Shown piece after piece: positions 23,042 through 33,697 of a stretch of 64,000 bases of DNA (position 1 is the first letter of the stretch; each line of letters opens with the position of its first letter). A program made the position numbers and the translations under genes. Source of the DNA: Lasiodiplodia sp. COLG20 (taxonomy: Eukaryota; Ascomycota; Dothideomycetes; Botryosphaeriales; Botryosphaeriaceae); NCBI GenBank assembly GCA_009801085.1, contig VNWV01000001.1, positions 6,758,001 to 6,822,000 of the forward strand, given 5' to 3'. Under the pieces are notes generated by a model. It searched no databases. It saw only the letters and a program-made list of their open reading frames with translations, and was not told the DNA's origin.

Positions 23042-25420
23042 TCAGAGAAAATTCACTGTGTCAAAACCAACTCTTTCTTCGTTCTCATGCATGTCTCGTT
23101 CGTTTATGTGACCCAAGCACTCTGCAAGGTATTTGAACAGACGGCGATGGTGTCTTTGATACCACCAGCCAATGTAAGACATGGCAACAAGTAGGGCGTT
23201 AGCAGATGCGCCAACAGGTATCCAGTAGTGTTTGGCGTTGTAGTTTTTCTCGAAGCTATTCCCTCCTATGTAGAACTCTGCTTTAGGAGATGTGAAGCGG
23301 CTTCTCCAGTACCAAATCTACTGCAAGTTTTAGTAGCGTCAGAGTAATGTTGATCATCGATGCCTTACCGGTAAAGAGCAGAGGCAGTTATTGTAAAAGC
23401 CTATCAGCATAAATACTAGCAATGGTTAGCGCACTGATCACGAAATTTAAGGGGGAATCACTTACTGGAACCAATGATTGATGCAAAGAATGCGGCAATT
23501 AGACTAAGGGTGAAAAGGAAGTACCACATCACCTCAAGGTAGAGGCGGAGGTGTTTATTTATCCGGGAAAATCTAGGCTTCACGCTCGTTTCGCCATGTC
23601 CCGGGAAAATTAAGCGACACAGCCAAAGAACAACCAGCAAGGTTTGTGCTATCGCATAGAGAAGGTGCGTCATCGATTTGCAGCTCAATCCTGTGCTTGG
23701 TGTTGTGTAACTGTCATGGATTTTCAGTAAAAGTTTCATATGGGGAGAATTGACAATAACAAACCTAACCATCCCAGCAAGGAATGGTGGTACGATCACA
23801 AGAAACAATGTGGAAACCAGAATGTTGGCCCAAGTTCCCAAATCTGCGCTCAACACTTCATTCTGAATAAGCCCCAGGTTCGGATATTCTTCTTGATAAC
23901 AACGAATCCAGGAGTATTTGTAAGACCCGCGGTCCCAAAGCCAAGCTGGTGAGTAGGGTGTCTCGTACAAGTAAGGAAAAACAAGCTGCTTCATTCGGCT
24001 GGTATAGTCACCAACGGCGCGAAGGGACCAAAGTAGCTTCCAGTTGAAGTCATGGGCAGTGTCTGCAGTCGACTCGCGAGCTATGTCAAAGGATGAAACC
24101 GATAAAGAATTGATGCGTTGATCGCCGGCTGTTATGGCAGCCCAGGGACAGGGGTTATTGCTCGCTAGCAAGAGACTGCTAATTATGGAGATGTGAGGTA
24201 TAACCATCCAAAATATGGCATCCGCAATGCAATGAGCAATTTCACTGGAAATTATCAGTCATGAAGTTGAATAATTTAAAGATTATGACTTACGAGATTG
24301 GAATGTTTCCAGAAAGCTCTATCATTGAGAAAATGAATGATACCGTGTAAAACACAACTGCAGCTCCTGTGGTTGAGCCGAAGCTGGGTTGTGCTTCCAG
24401 CAATGATCTGAGTTGAAGCCCGATGTACTCAATACGTACTTGTATGTTCTGCGGATATAGCTGCTTCCAATCAGACTCTTTAGTGCTCTGGTTTGGTAAC
24501 TGCGCGATTGTCTCAGTGGCTTGGGGGGCTGTTGATGGTTGTGGCGCTAAACGGGGTGATATGTCAGACTCGACGGCGGTACTCTGGGAATTGAACCTGG
24601 TGCGAAGATTTTCATGCGGTAAACTGGCAACCAGTCGTTGGGAGTGTTCCCAGGCTGGATGCAGATCCAGATTCCCGATTAGTATGAGCAGCAGGAGGTG
24701 CGTCCTTTCCCTCACGGTCATGCTGTTCTTTTCGACCCTTTTCTGAAGGAACTTCAGCATTCGAAAGTCAAGTGTCGCTTCGAAGGTACCTGATACGATC
24801 ATGGGGCCCGCCATGGTCACAATCATGCTTATCCACACGAACAAGTCGATGATGGCAAACAATGATGCCAAAGGGACCACAAAGATGAGGGTGAATTGTG
24901 CGTAAATTGTGGAGATGCTTCTGGGAAAAAGTCCTGGAGGGAGTATGAGGCGCCTGCGGCGGGATATTGTTAAGCTGAATATGACCGAAGGCACAATAAA
25001 TACAACGAGCAGGCGAGCCCAATTGATGAATGTGTCGTTTTTCGCGCCGCTAATCATCCAGCCAGGACAGTTCTGATGGCACCAGGAGTATGAAAGAAAG
25101 ACTTGGGAAGGACCTCCAAGAGACCCATTGTAATGAGCATCACAAGGGAATTGGTACCGGAGAAACTCGGTTACTGTACCGCGAAGATGCGTCTGACCTG
25201 GCCGAAATCGAAGGTCGCCGTTTCGAATTTCCAAGGACTCGTTGACGGCCTTCAAGCAACAGTAGTCGTAGTCCGCCCCTCCAAGCTGTGGTGGCCTCGT
25301 GTAAGGAGGATGATCGGGGAGATTGTCTAGTTGATGTTGAAAGAGGTCGCCTAGGTTGTTGTACGGCCCTTGGGCGGCGGCTAGTGGTGACATAAGTAAA
25401 ATAAGGAACCACAAAAACAT
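23042..25420 (-). CDS. Signal-peptide multi-pass membrane protein of unknown family
   Basis: Four exons (25420-24294, 24244-23466, 23400-23369, 23317-23042) join in phase to 737 residues; exon 3 is only 32 bases. The N-terminus is a clear signal peptide (MFLWFLILLMSPLAAAQ). An ectodomain with several cysteines and N-glycosylation sites follows (CLKAVNES, CHQNCPGW, KNDTF). Then come at least eight hydrophobic segments, separated in the middle by a cytosolic-type loop of about 110 residues (ERTHLLLLILIG ... NQSTKESDW) and by a second extracellular-type region with PYLYETPYSPAWLWDRG. The C-terminus is cytosolic-type and charged. I do not recognise the family, though this layout is reminiscent of expanded orphan families in filamentous fungi. 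A channel, transporter or sensor role would be a guess. Confidence 0.8.
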
Positions 25421-26043
25421 TTTTGTATGAATTTAGCGACAAGTGTTGGCGATATTGTGTGAGAGAACTTACTAGAACAATTTCTGCAGGGCCGTTTAGT
25501 TTTAAGCTGTTTTACTGGTTGTCGTACAAGTTATGCAGCAGAGGAATTTGTTTTGTGTTTCAATCCAGGGCTCTATTGTTAGGTCGCAGTGGCAGTGCAT
25601 CAGCTAGACAGCCGCACTTCCGATGCGTGACTTTGAGGCTACAGTCCCCTCTTGCAGCCGATGGGTAGCGTGAATTTTTTTTTTTTTTTTGCTCATGTCA
25701 TGGGTAGCTGAAGCTATCGTCCGGACGTGTATGTGTAATTTTTAACTCCACATTCTTGTCCGGACGATGGATTCAACTATCCATACATGTTATTTTTCTA
25801 AGGCAGAGCTGGGGCAAAGTTACGCTATGCTCTAGAGACCTGCTATTCTTCGCGCTAGCCATCGGCTGCGAGAGGGGGCTGTAAGCTTGAGTCTGCCTCG
25901 CCGAAATTCTTCAGCCTTTCCCTCGGTTGCTTGTGAAAACAGAACATCGGAAATTTTTATTGTTTTTGGAAACACTCAAATACTCAAGTAGCACGGGAGT
26001 CATCCGCCATAGGACCGCTCCCCCTTTCTGCAATGTAACCCTT
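25421..26043. other. Intergenic region holding a foldback element
   Basis: This region lies upstream of the membrane-protein gene and downstream of the carboxylesterase. Apart from the inverted-repeat element at 25630-25895 and a T16 run at 25675-25690 it holds no gene. Confidence 0.6.
25630..25895. mobile_element. Foldback/MITE-like inverted-repeat element
   Basis: Two nested inverted repeats make nearly the whole 266 bases self-complementary. The outer arms of about 45 bases are 25630-25674 and 25851-25895; both contain GCAGCCGATGG when read inward. They differ by a few changes, mostly C/T. The inner arms of about 42 bases are about 25693-25735 and 25748-25791 and include ATCGTCCGGAC and its complement, around a short A/T-rich loop. 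The arms are separated by a T16 run on the left and about 60 bases on the right. There is no open frame inside, so it would be non-autonomous. No clear target-site duplication was recognised and no second copy was noticed in this window. Confidence 0.6.
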
Positions 26044-27845
26044 TCACAAAAGGCCCCTCCTCTCGCACTCCTCCTCGAAGCTGACGACATCACCCGTCTG
26101 GGCAACGACATCGCCGACGGCGAACTGCCTGACATCACCACCGAGGCCCTTGTACTCGGGCCAGTCGAGGTCCTTCAAGCCCTTCTTCGGGTCCTTTGCG
26201 AAGGCGACCCAAGCATCCTGCATGGCGTGGCTGACCTCGTCCTCGAAAGCGGTGCTCTCGCCGCGGAAATCGCTGGCGGTGCCGAACAGCTGGGGCAGCT
26301 CGGACGAGTGGTAGGCGCCGTCGAACCACTGGGGGGAGACGTTCGAGAAATTGCCAGAGTAGAAGTAGCGGTGGGTGGTGAGGCCGGCGGCGCGGCGCTC
26401 GATCGACGTCTTGGTGGCCGGACAGTAGAAGAACTCGTAGCCGAGGGTGGCGACGGTGGCGGCGTCGGGGCCGGTCGTGGCGTTGTAGGGGGCCAGGAAG
26501 GCGCCCTCGTTCTTGTTGAAGCCGATGATGGCGGGCAGGTCGCTGACCAGGTCCTTGTCCTTGATGCGCTCCGTGTAGTTGCCGAAGACCCAGACGTTGT
26601 CGACGCGCGGGGCGAAGGTGATGCTCGGGCTGGCGCCCGAGTCCTCGTACTCGGCCACGAACTTCTCGATCTTCCAGTCGGGCACCTGCCGCATGCACGC
26701 CAGCTCGGCCGCGCTGCTGCTCTGGTTGCCGCAGCCCAGGTTCTGCGCCACGAAGGTGAAGTTGGTGTGGCCCAGGTCCCAGCTGGTCAGCTGGTCCAGG
26801 TGTGCGGTGCCGGAGTCCATGATAAAGCCCTTGACGATCGGGTCCTCGGCGTGTGCGAAGTTGTAGTAGTCAACTGCCACAGCGCCAGCGGACTGGCCCC
26901 AGATGACCATCTGCTCCGGGTCACCGCCGAAGGCCGCGATGTTGTCACGGATCCACTCGACGCTGTTTTCCGTTCAGTCAGTACCTCTCAGGGGAATGCT
27001 AGGCGGAGGTTGAAGCTTACGCGAATCGCTGATCCATCAGGCCCAAGTTCTGGACATTGTCGTCCAGCGCCGCCGCGTTCGGGAAACCGAAGATGTTGAG
27101 GCGGTAGCTATACATCCACACATTAGCACTCATGCTCTCTCCACACGCACACACTTATCCCCAAAACTACCCTCCACCCAAACCCACCAACAGAAAGAAA
27201 GGGGGGAGAAAAAAAAAACCAAACTCACTTGAACACAACAACCAAATGCTCCCCACTCCTCTCCACCCACTTATCCGGAATCTGATACGGCACATCCGTG
27301 CCCCCCGTCGCAAACCCACCGCCATAAAACCACACCAACACCGGCAGACCCCCCTCAATCTTCTTCTCGCCCTCGCTCAGCGTCGCGTTGCCCCGCACGT
27401 TCGCCTCGGGCGCCCACACGCTGACGGTCAGGCAGTCCTCGCTCATGCCAGCGTCGCCGATCATGAACTCGGGCGCGTCGGTGCGCAGGATGCCGGGGCT
27501 GACGCTGACGTACTGCCAGCAGCTCTTGGGCGTCTGCGCCGCGTCGACGACCGTCTTGTCCACCAGCGACGCCCACGGCTCCGGCGGCGCGAAGCGGCGG
27601 TCGCCCGTCGGGGGCGCCGCGTAGGGAATGCCTAGGTACTGCGCGACCGAGGGGGAGCGCGTGGTGTTGATCTTGCCGTGCAGCTCGAGGCCGTTGGAGA
27701 GCGTGACGACCGGCGGGGTGGCGGTCGAGTTCGTGGTGGCGTTGACGGCGCGGCGATCCATGTGGAGGAGAGGCGAGGCGTTGGCGCCGAGGGTTGCCGC
27801 CGCCATGACGGCAATGCCGCTTAGGGCGGTGCGGGTGGTGACCAT
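26044..27845 (-). CDS. Secreted type-B carboxylesterase/lipase
   Basis: An extracellular alpha/beta-hydrolase of the cholinesterase/lipase family. Exons 27845-27229, 27107-27021 and 26962-26044 join to 540 residues. The signal peptide is residues 1 to about 23 (MAAATLGANASP). The family markers are SEDCLTVSVWAP, the oxyanion block VWFYGGGF, and the nucleophile elbow GQSAGA with Ser259. Glu387 (GFNKNEGAF) and His453 (GAYHSSELP) are the likely triad partners. Cysteines and many N-glycosylation sites (NAT, NST, NQS, NFS) fit secretion. The substrate is unknown. A long open frame on the opposite strand is only a mirror of this GC-rich gene. Confidence 0.92.
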
Positions 27846-29133
27846 TATTGTGGTGGCGTTTTTCTTTTTTCCGTCTTTTTCTTTTGTTTTATTTGAACGA
27901 TTGGACTACCCTCTTAACGGGAGGGTGGAGGAGTAAAGGCGGGAAGACGAGCGAGAGAAGCCCACCCTGGAGAACGAATGACCTTGTGGGAAGAGCTGGA
28001 TAGGAATTCCACCATGGTGGGAGCGCGCGGGGATTTATACCCATGCCTCCGTAGATGCCTCCGACACGCGAGGGAGGGCCCGTGGGGAGGATGATGTGGT
28101 GACAGGAAACAGAAACACGATCGAACCCACGGACCGCTCTGTCGTCGGTTGTCGTCGCAATTGGGCGGAGGGAGCAAGGTTGACATCCGACGGTTTAACC
28201 AAGAAAGCCCGGGAATGCCGGCCGTGTGTCGTCGGATATCGTGATGGCCCCCTTATTGTCAGGCCGAGCCCTGCTGCGTTTGGGCAAATGGGCCGACCAG
28301 CCACGAGTCATCCTCGTTCTCTGAATCTTTGCGATCAGAGCTGCATTGAAATTCTTAATGCTTGGCAGGGCGTGGAAAGCGATTCTGTGTTTCAAGGTGC
28401 CTGAACGACTAGTCAAGCGCTTCGTATTCGCCCTATAGGGCTGTCCAAGACTTTGGTAGCGAGCAGTTGAGGCTCTTATAATACCGGTAAACGCGAAGGA
28501 CTCTTGTTACTGATGAACGCGGGGGCCTTTTGGGTGCGTCGAGTCCCCACAACGGGCCCCCTTCCAGGATGTCATTCCTTGTTCCCCGCTTTTTTCGTTC
28601 CTGCATTGGCGAGCGGCCCGGGGCCAGTGACGCTTTGGTCTCTTCACGCGCGGCTTGTCCCGACCGGAGGGTTTAGGATTTCACCGCGTTGTACCGAAGG
28701 CCGCTTCCTGCGACGGTGTAGGAGTGCTACTAGATTGCCAGGTTAGCTAGCCGTAAGGAGTAATCGGAAGAACTGAGCCAAGTAAATGCTTGACTGACAT
28801 GATGCACGCGGCGGCACTTTAATCTATGCCGAGTAACAATAGAAACCACGGGTGATTTGCGAATAGATACAGGCATACATCAGGTCTTCTCTCTCCAGTC
28901 AGCAAGGTATAAGGTGTGCAACTTATCAACAAAGGAGCCAGCAGAGACAGCAAATGAAGAGAAAAGAAAAACCACATTGAACCAGTGGTGTGGAATAGTC
29001 AAAAGACTGTCAATACCCTCACAACTTCAGCCACCCAAAACCATCATGTTCCTCATCGCAACCAGGTTGCTCTTTCTTCCTAATCAGACATATCTTCAAT
29101 TCCCGTTTCTTCTTTTTCGTTGGCCTGCAGAAT
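27846..29133. other. Intergenic: carboxylesterase promoter and PEX11 3' side
   Basis: 1.29 kb without a supported gene. The left part should be the carboxylesterase promoter, with a minus-strand TATAAA at 28038-28033. The right part leads to the PEX11 3' UTR. Open frames here are short and featureless. Confidence 0.5.
28033..28038 (-). promoter_or_regulatory. Possible TATA box of the carboxylesterase gene
   Basis: TATAAA read on the minus strand, about 190 bases upstream of the carboxylesterase ATG in an otherwise GC-rich setting. The transcription start is unknown, so this is positional inference. Confidence 0.4.
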
Positions 29134-30083
29134 TTACGCCGTCTTCTTCCACACCGACCAAAGACCCAGTAGGGAGCTGACGGTTCCCGAAAGACCGACG
29201 ATACCGTCATCCAGGGTGACGTAACCAAGAGCCGACAGAGGAACAGCCAAATCGCAAAGGTCGGAGATGAGCTGAATCTTGGCAGCGTTGCCCTCCCTAC
29301 GTAAAAGAATTAGCCCAACCGCACAAACGAAATCGACAGTTCGGGGAAAGTTGAACATACTTCTGGATCTTCTTCTTCTCAACCACACTTTCCGCTTCCT
29401 TCTCGTCGACAGCCCCGCTGCGCTTCCGCAGCTGCGCCAACTGGTACACGCCGGCCACGACGCTGAACAGCAGACCGGCCGTCCACGCGCGGTAAGCCTG
29501 CTCCTGAATCTTCTTGGTGTTGGGGCTCTTGCGGAAGCCCACGACATCCGGCTGCACAAAAGACACGCACAAATCATCAGCCCTCACTCACACAGCAGTC
29601 GGGCGGGGGAGAAATCCTTCTACTCACCACCGTCAAGTTATCCATGGCCATGTACCCGGCATAGCCCAGCTGGCGACCGATGGTGCAGTACTTCAGAACG
29701 GCGTCGGAGCCTTTGGCGTCGGCGGCCACGGCAGCGGCCTTGAAGTGCTCGACGAACTTGCCCAGCCGCAGCAGCTTGCGCGCCATGCCGAAGTTCTTCT
29801 TGACCGCATCGTACTGCGCGACCTTGGCCTGCGCGTTGTTGGTGCGGTACAGGTACCATGCGTAGAAGCGCGCCCAGTACTGGAGCGTGCGGAGGAACTT
29901 GTCGCGGCCGACTGTTTTTTGATACCCGGTTCAATTAGCTATGGATTGCTCGTGTGTGGTGCGCCGGTTCCCCGCGCGCATGTGATATGTTCGGGAGGAA
30001 GGAAGGGTTGCGGTACCGGTCGTCGCGATGAACTTCAGGTAGTGGGCCACGGTGGGGTGGTAGACAACAGCGTCGGCGACCAT
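29134..30083 (-). CDS. PEX11: Peroxisomal membrane protein Pex11
   Basis: PEX11 proteins sit on the peroxisome membrane and drive its elongation and division. Exons 30083-30017, 29911-29628, 29551-29361 and 29296-29134 join to 234 residues, the usual length. The N-terminal family block is VAHYLKFIATTVGRDKFLRTLQYWARFYAWYL, split by intron 1. An amphipathic helix region follows (FGMARKLLRLGKFVEHFKAA), then YMAMDNLTVPDVVGFRK. The C-terminus has two hydrophobic segments, including LIDDLCDLAVPL-type sequence (ISDLCDLAVPLSALGYV) and a short lysine tail. All four exon joints keep phase. Confidence 0.93.
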
Positions 30084-32707
30084 GATGGGCGAGCAGTTAT
30101 TCGAGGAGCGCGGGTGAGGAGGTGCGTGCGGAGGTGGAGATAAAGTCGAAGGAATGCGGCAGACGAGAGATGCGGCGATTCGAGGGACTCGAGGGTTCTA
30201 GCTCGGTGGGGATGTACAGCTAAGGGAGTAGTCGAAGGGAAAAAAAAGGTCGTAGGGAGCGCAGGGTTGGTGGATGACGGTTGCTTTGACTTGCGAGGGC
30301 GACGCGACTTTGGGTGCAGCAGCACGCAAGCAAGCAGCTTGCCGGGGCTTGTGATTACGAGCAGCAGCCGTGATCGGGACCTCGGCAGACACACGGGCAA
30401 CCGATTCCCGCAACACCCGGTCAAGAGGGTCCGCAAATCAGGCCGCTCTCAGCCCATCATCGACCTCTGCAGAAAGGCCTGGTAACTGCGGCTCTCCACA
30501 CCCATGAGGTAGCTACTGCTGTTGCTGCTGTGCCCACTTCGGACACGCAGCCGTGGCCCTCGGACAAGCAGCCGGCCACTCGGATGCGCAGCCGTTCCTA
30601 GCTCAGTCTTCTCTTCTTCCCATATAATCCACTCTCCACACATCGAAAGGCGGTGAGTGCTGCAGTTATTCGTTCTGCGAGAGACGCGCCGCTGTGTTGT
30701 CCGCAGCCATCATGAGCTCCCCACATGCAGGAATCCCACTTCCAGACCATTCGGATATTTTTTCCATTCTTGTTGCAACGCCCTTTCTATATCAGATCGA
30801 ATTAAGGAAAGAAATGTCGGCCAATTCTCCAAGCCATCAAGTCGACGACGAAAAATTAAAAACGAACGCAGAAACTCTTCCCGCAGCGTGAAGAGAGCTC
30901 TCCCAATCCTTGTTGTTGGCGCGCCTGAAGCATTCCATCTACATCCAGATCTCCATTTACCCCACCATCCGAAATCCCTACCATTTCCCCGTGTGTGCCG
31001 GCAACAACCCTCCCCATTCCTCACTCACCCCCTCTCAACCAACCAATCCCCTCCAATTCACTCTGACAAACTTTGATTTGTTGTTACCCCCCCTTCTCCA
31101 CATCATCATCTGCCTCACCCAATCCCCACGAAAACCCCACAAAATGGGGGAAATGCCAAACCACTCTCCCGGTTGGCTGAAACGCGTCGCGCACCCGCTC
31201 GCCCCTGAACTGCCATGCCCGACCCGTCCGCTCCCAATGCCCTTCCCACAGAAAACAAGGCGCAAAGGAAGGAATGCGGACGAGCGGCGGCCGCCCCGGC
31301 GGCGGCGGCGGCGTCGCGCACGAACCTCCACATTACATCAGACACCCCCGAAGCCAATCAGTTTCAGAAAAAAATGCTCTTGCTTCTGGATTCCTGACTT
31401 AGCAAGGAGCTTGGGGCAAGCCGATTTGATGATCGACGTCGCCCATTGTGGCGCTGGTGTAGGATCGATCTTTTCGAATGGTTTGCTTTGGTTCTAGATC
31501 GAACTGCAATATGCAAAGGGGGAAGGGGTAAAGACGATCCTGAGAGCTAGAAGACAGAAAGGGCAGTGGGAGGGGAAAAAAAGGAATTAAAGCAAACAAC
31601 AGCGCTGTCTTTTTTTTTTCTCTGTCTCCTAGCTCTTCCGTGAATCATGAACATGATGCCCACCTGGTAGTAGACATCTACTGCATACAACCCCCCCTTC
31701 TCAAATCATCTATACAGCTCTAGCTATAAACAACAGCTTAAACGAAAAAGGGGACACACAATAGGAACCGGGGATATCTCCGATGCTAGATGCTTGTCTC
31801 GAGTCAGTTTCTGCCGTACTACGTAGGACCGATAAAAAAAGGTACCTGAAGAAAACAAAAAGCCACGCCGCGCAAGCCGCTCCGCCTAACGCGCCACGGC
31901 GTTCGGTCTTTTCTATCGGGCAGCCAAGTTTAGCGGAGCTTTTATCTGCAGGTTGTAGGGGTTCGTGGCAAGAACGCCACTCAATATGCGTGGGAATGAT
32001 CTCCGCGAGGGCTGTGCGCCTCAAGTGTCATGTCAATGGCGCAGCAGATAGGTTGAACGATCAGAATAATCGTGAACATGTGCAAGCGCGCGATGCGAAC
32101 AAAACGTACGTAGACAAACTACATCTCAGCCGAGAGTCATCAAGTAAATTGCTTAATGCAGTGGAAAAGAGGAAAAAGAGATTTGATCCTAACCATCCCA
32201 TGAACCTTTCGCTCGTAATGCATAGCTATGCAACAGCAGCAGCATTAGCAGCAGCAACATGAACAGTAGTCCAAGAGAGGAAACCAGAAGTTGAGTCGAT
32301 ACGAAACCGACGCCCGCCGTTCCCGATCCCTTGTACTCGTTCACCTTTGCTTGCCAGCTAGCATCGCTGAAGGAAGTATCCTCCCGCATGCTCTCTATAT
32401 CGACACAGATCGACAGTTCTCCCGGCCTTTCTGTCCTTTTCCCCATCGCCTGATGATCGCACCACCACCCCCCACGGCAAACCAACCCCGCCTTCTCTGT
32501 CTCTCTATTCACCTCTCGCAAAGCCCCATTTGTCATCGCAATAAAGACTTTAACAAAAGCAAAAAAGCGATCGGCGTAATATTTAATTCATTATCGGCAG
32601 GGGTGCGGAAAATCGTAAGCGGAGGCTATTTGCAGGTCTAAACGCGGGTGTGGTAAAACCGTGGCGAGAAGAAAGAAGAGAGGAACAAAAAAACGGCCCG
32701 TCTTCTT
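30084..32707. other. Long intergenic region with a CT-rich tract
   Basis: 2.6 kb between the PEX11 start and the cytochrome b5 3' end. A C/T-rich, purine-poor tract at about 30980-31140 resembles the core promoter of highly expressed fungal genes and is followed by ATGs at 31144 and 31215 (see the possible small ORF). A GCA/GCAGCA-rich patch lies near 32230-32260 and an 11-base T run near 31610. Otherwise nothing is assignable. Confidence 0.45.
31215..31397 (+). CDS. Possible small ORF downstream of a CT-rich promoter-like tract (60 aa)
   Basis: An ATG-started frame of 60 codons reads MPDPSAPNALPTENKAQRKE, then a GCG-repeat alanine run, and ends in a C-terminal QKKMLLLLDS. The CT-rich tract immediately upstream is the main support. 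The start resembles a Coa6/Cox6b-like small protein, but the expected CX9C motifs are absent, so no identity is claimed. It may be the first exon of something larger, or chance. Confidence 0.2.
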   Translation: MPDPSAPNALPTENKAQRKECGRAAAAPAAAAASRTNLHITSDTPEANQFQKKMLLLLDS

Positions 32708-33697
32708 CTACTGCTGCTTCTCGGCGTTGGCCTGAAGGTACTGGTAGGCGGCGAAGGCGAGGGCGCCGCCGACCAGGAGAACGGCGTACAGGCCGATGCC
32801 GAAGCCGGCCGCGTCGGGGGAGTTGCCTCCGGACGACGGCGACGAGTGAGACTTGGGCTCCGGGTCGCCGGGCTGCGGAAGAAGGCGTCAGCTCAAATCG
32901 TCTCTCAAGTCAAATTTCGTCACCGAGGGGAATGGCGGTGGGCGCGGGCGATTTGTTGGGATTGCGATCGTGTCGCTGGCCCCAGCCAGTGGGGTCGCGC
33001 GCCAGTTTTATGTTGGAATCGCGGTGGGGAAGGGAAGGGAAAAGGAAAGGGATGTAGCGCAGCGAAAGCCGCCGAGAGCGAAAGGGATGAGGGGATGCTG
33101 CTGGGTGAGAAAAAATAAGTGTGTGCAGCGACGATAAACGTACCTGTCTCTTCAGCTTGCCGACGAGCAGGCCCTCCAGGATCTCGCGCGCCTCGTCGCT
33201 GTGGCCGACATCCTCGAAGGCCTCCGTCGAATCCTGGCCGCCAACGTCCAGCAGGACCTCCTCACCACCGCTGTTGTCATCCTCTCGTCAGCACAAGAAC
33301 CACAACCGAGCCGTCCGGTGAGCGGCTAGCCAACCCCTAAACACGCCCTCTCCAATCGCGCGCTCAATTGCGCGTGGTTCCGGATATATTGCTTCCAGCT
33401 GACGCTCGCTGTCGCTGGCGCGCCTAGCCGTCGTCGAAGCGTGGGCGCGTGCAGCGCACCGCTTCTTCAATCGTGCTCTGCGGGAGGGAGTCGGGCGGCG
33501 GCGGGCGCGAGGAGAAAGCCACGGAGAGGGCTGGGAAGAGGTGCGGCTAGTTGAGCGCAGAGACAGAGAGCTACTTACGGGTGCTCGTCGACGAAGCTGG
33601 TGCAGTTGTAGACCTTGTCGTGGACGACAATGTACAGATCCTTCTTGGAGGCGTGCTCCGAGACGTCGGAGTAGGTGAATTCCTTGTCGGCGGACAT
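32708..33697 (-). CDS. Cytochrome b5, membrane-anchored
   Basis: A heme protein that donates electrons to desaturases, P450s and sterol enzymes at the ER membrane. Exons 33697-33579, 33270-33144 and 32872-32708 join to 136 residues. The start is MSADKEFTY; the heme-binding core [21 protein letters not shown] gives His39, and DVGHSDEA gives His63, the two axial ligands. A flexible P/S-rich linker ([13 protein letters not shown]) leads to a C-terminal membrane anchor ([21 protein letters not shown]). Intron 1 is about 308 bases, long compared with neighbours. Confidence 0.93.

Noticed and set aside
24585..24605. tRNA B-box-like sequence (GGTTCAATTCC on the minus strand)
   Set aside because: It lies inside the coding exon of the membrane-protein gene, with no A box or cloverleaf around it.
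25927..27099. 390-codon plus-strand open frame opposite the carboxylesterase
   Set aside because: It runs across a proven-looking intron of the esterase and has no motif; codon bias of the GC-rich gene explains it.
17176..27845. Secondary-metabolite cluster (transporters, esterase, kinase-like gene)
   Set aside because: No polyketide synthase, peptide synthetase, terpene cyclase, P450 or pathway regulator is present.
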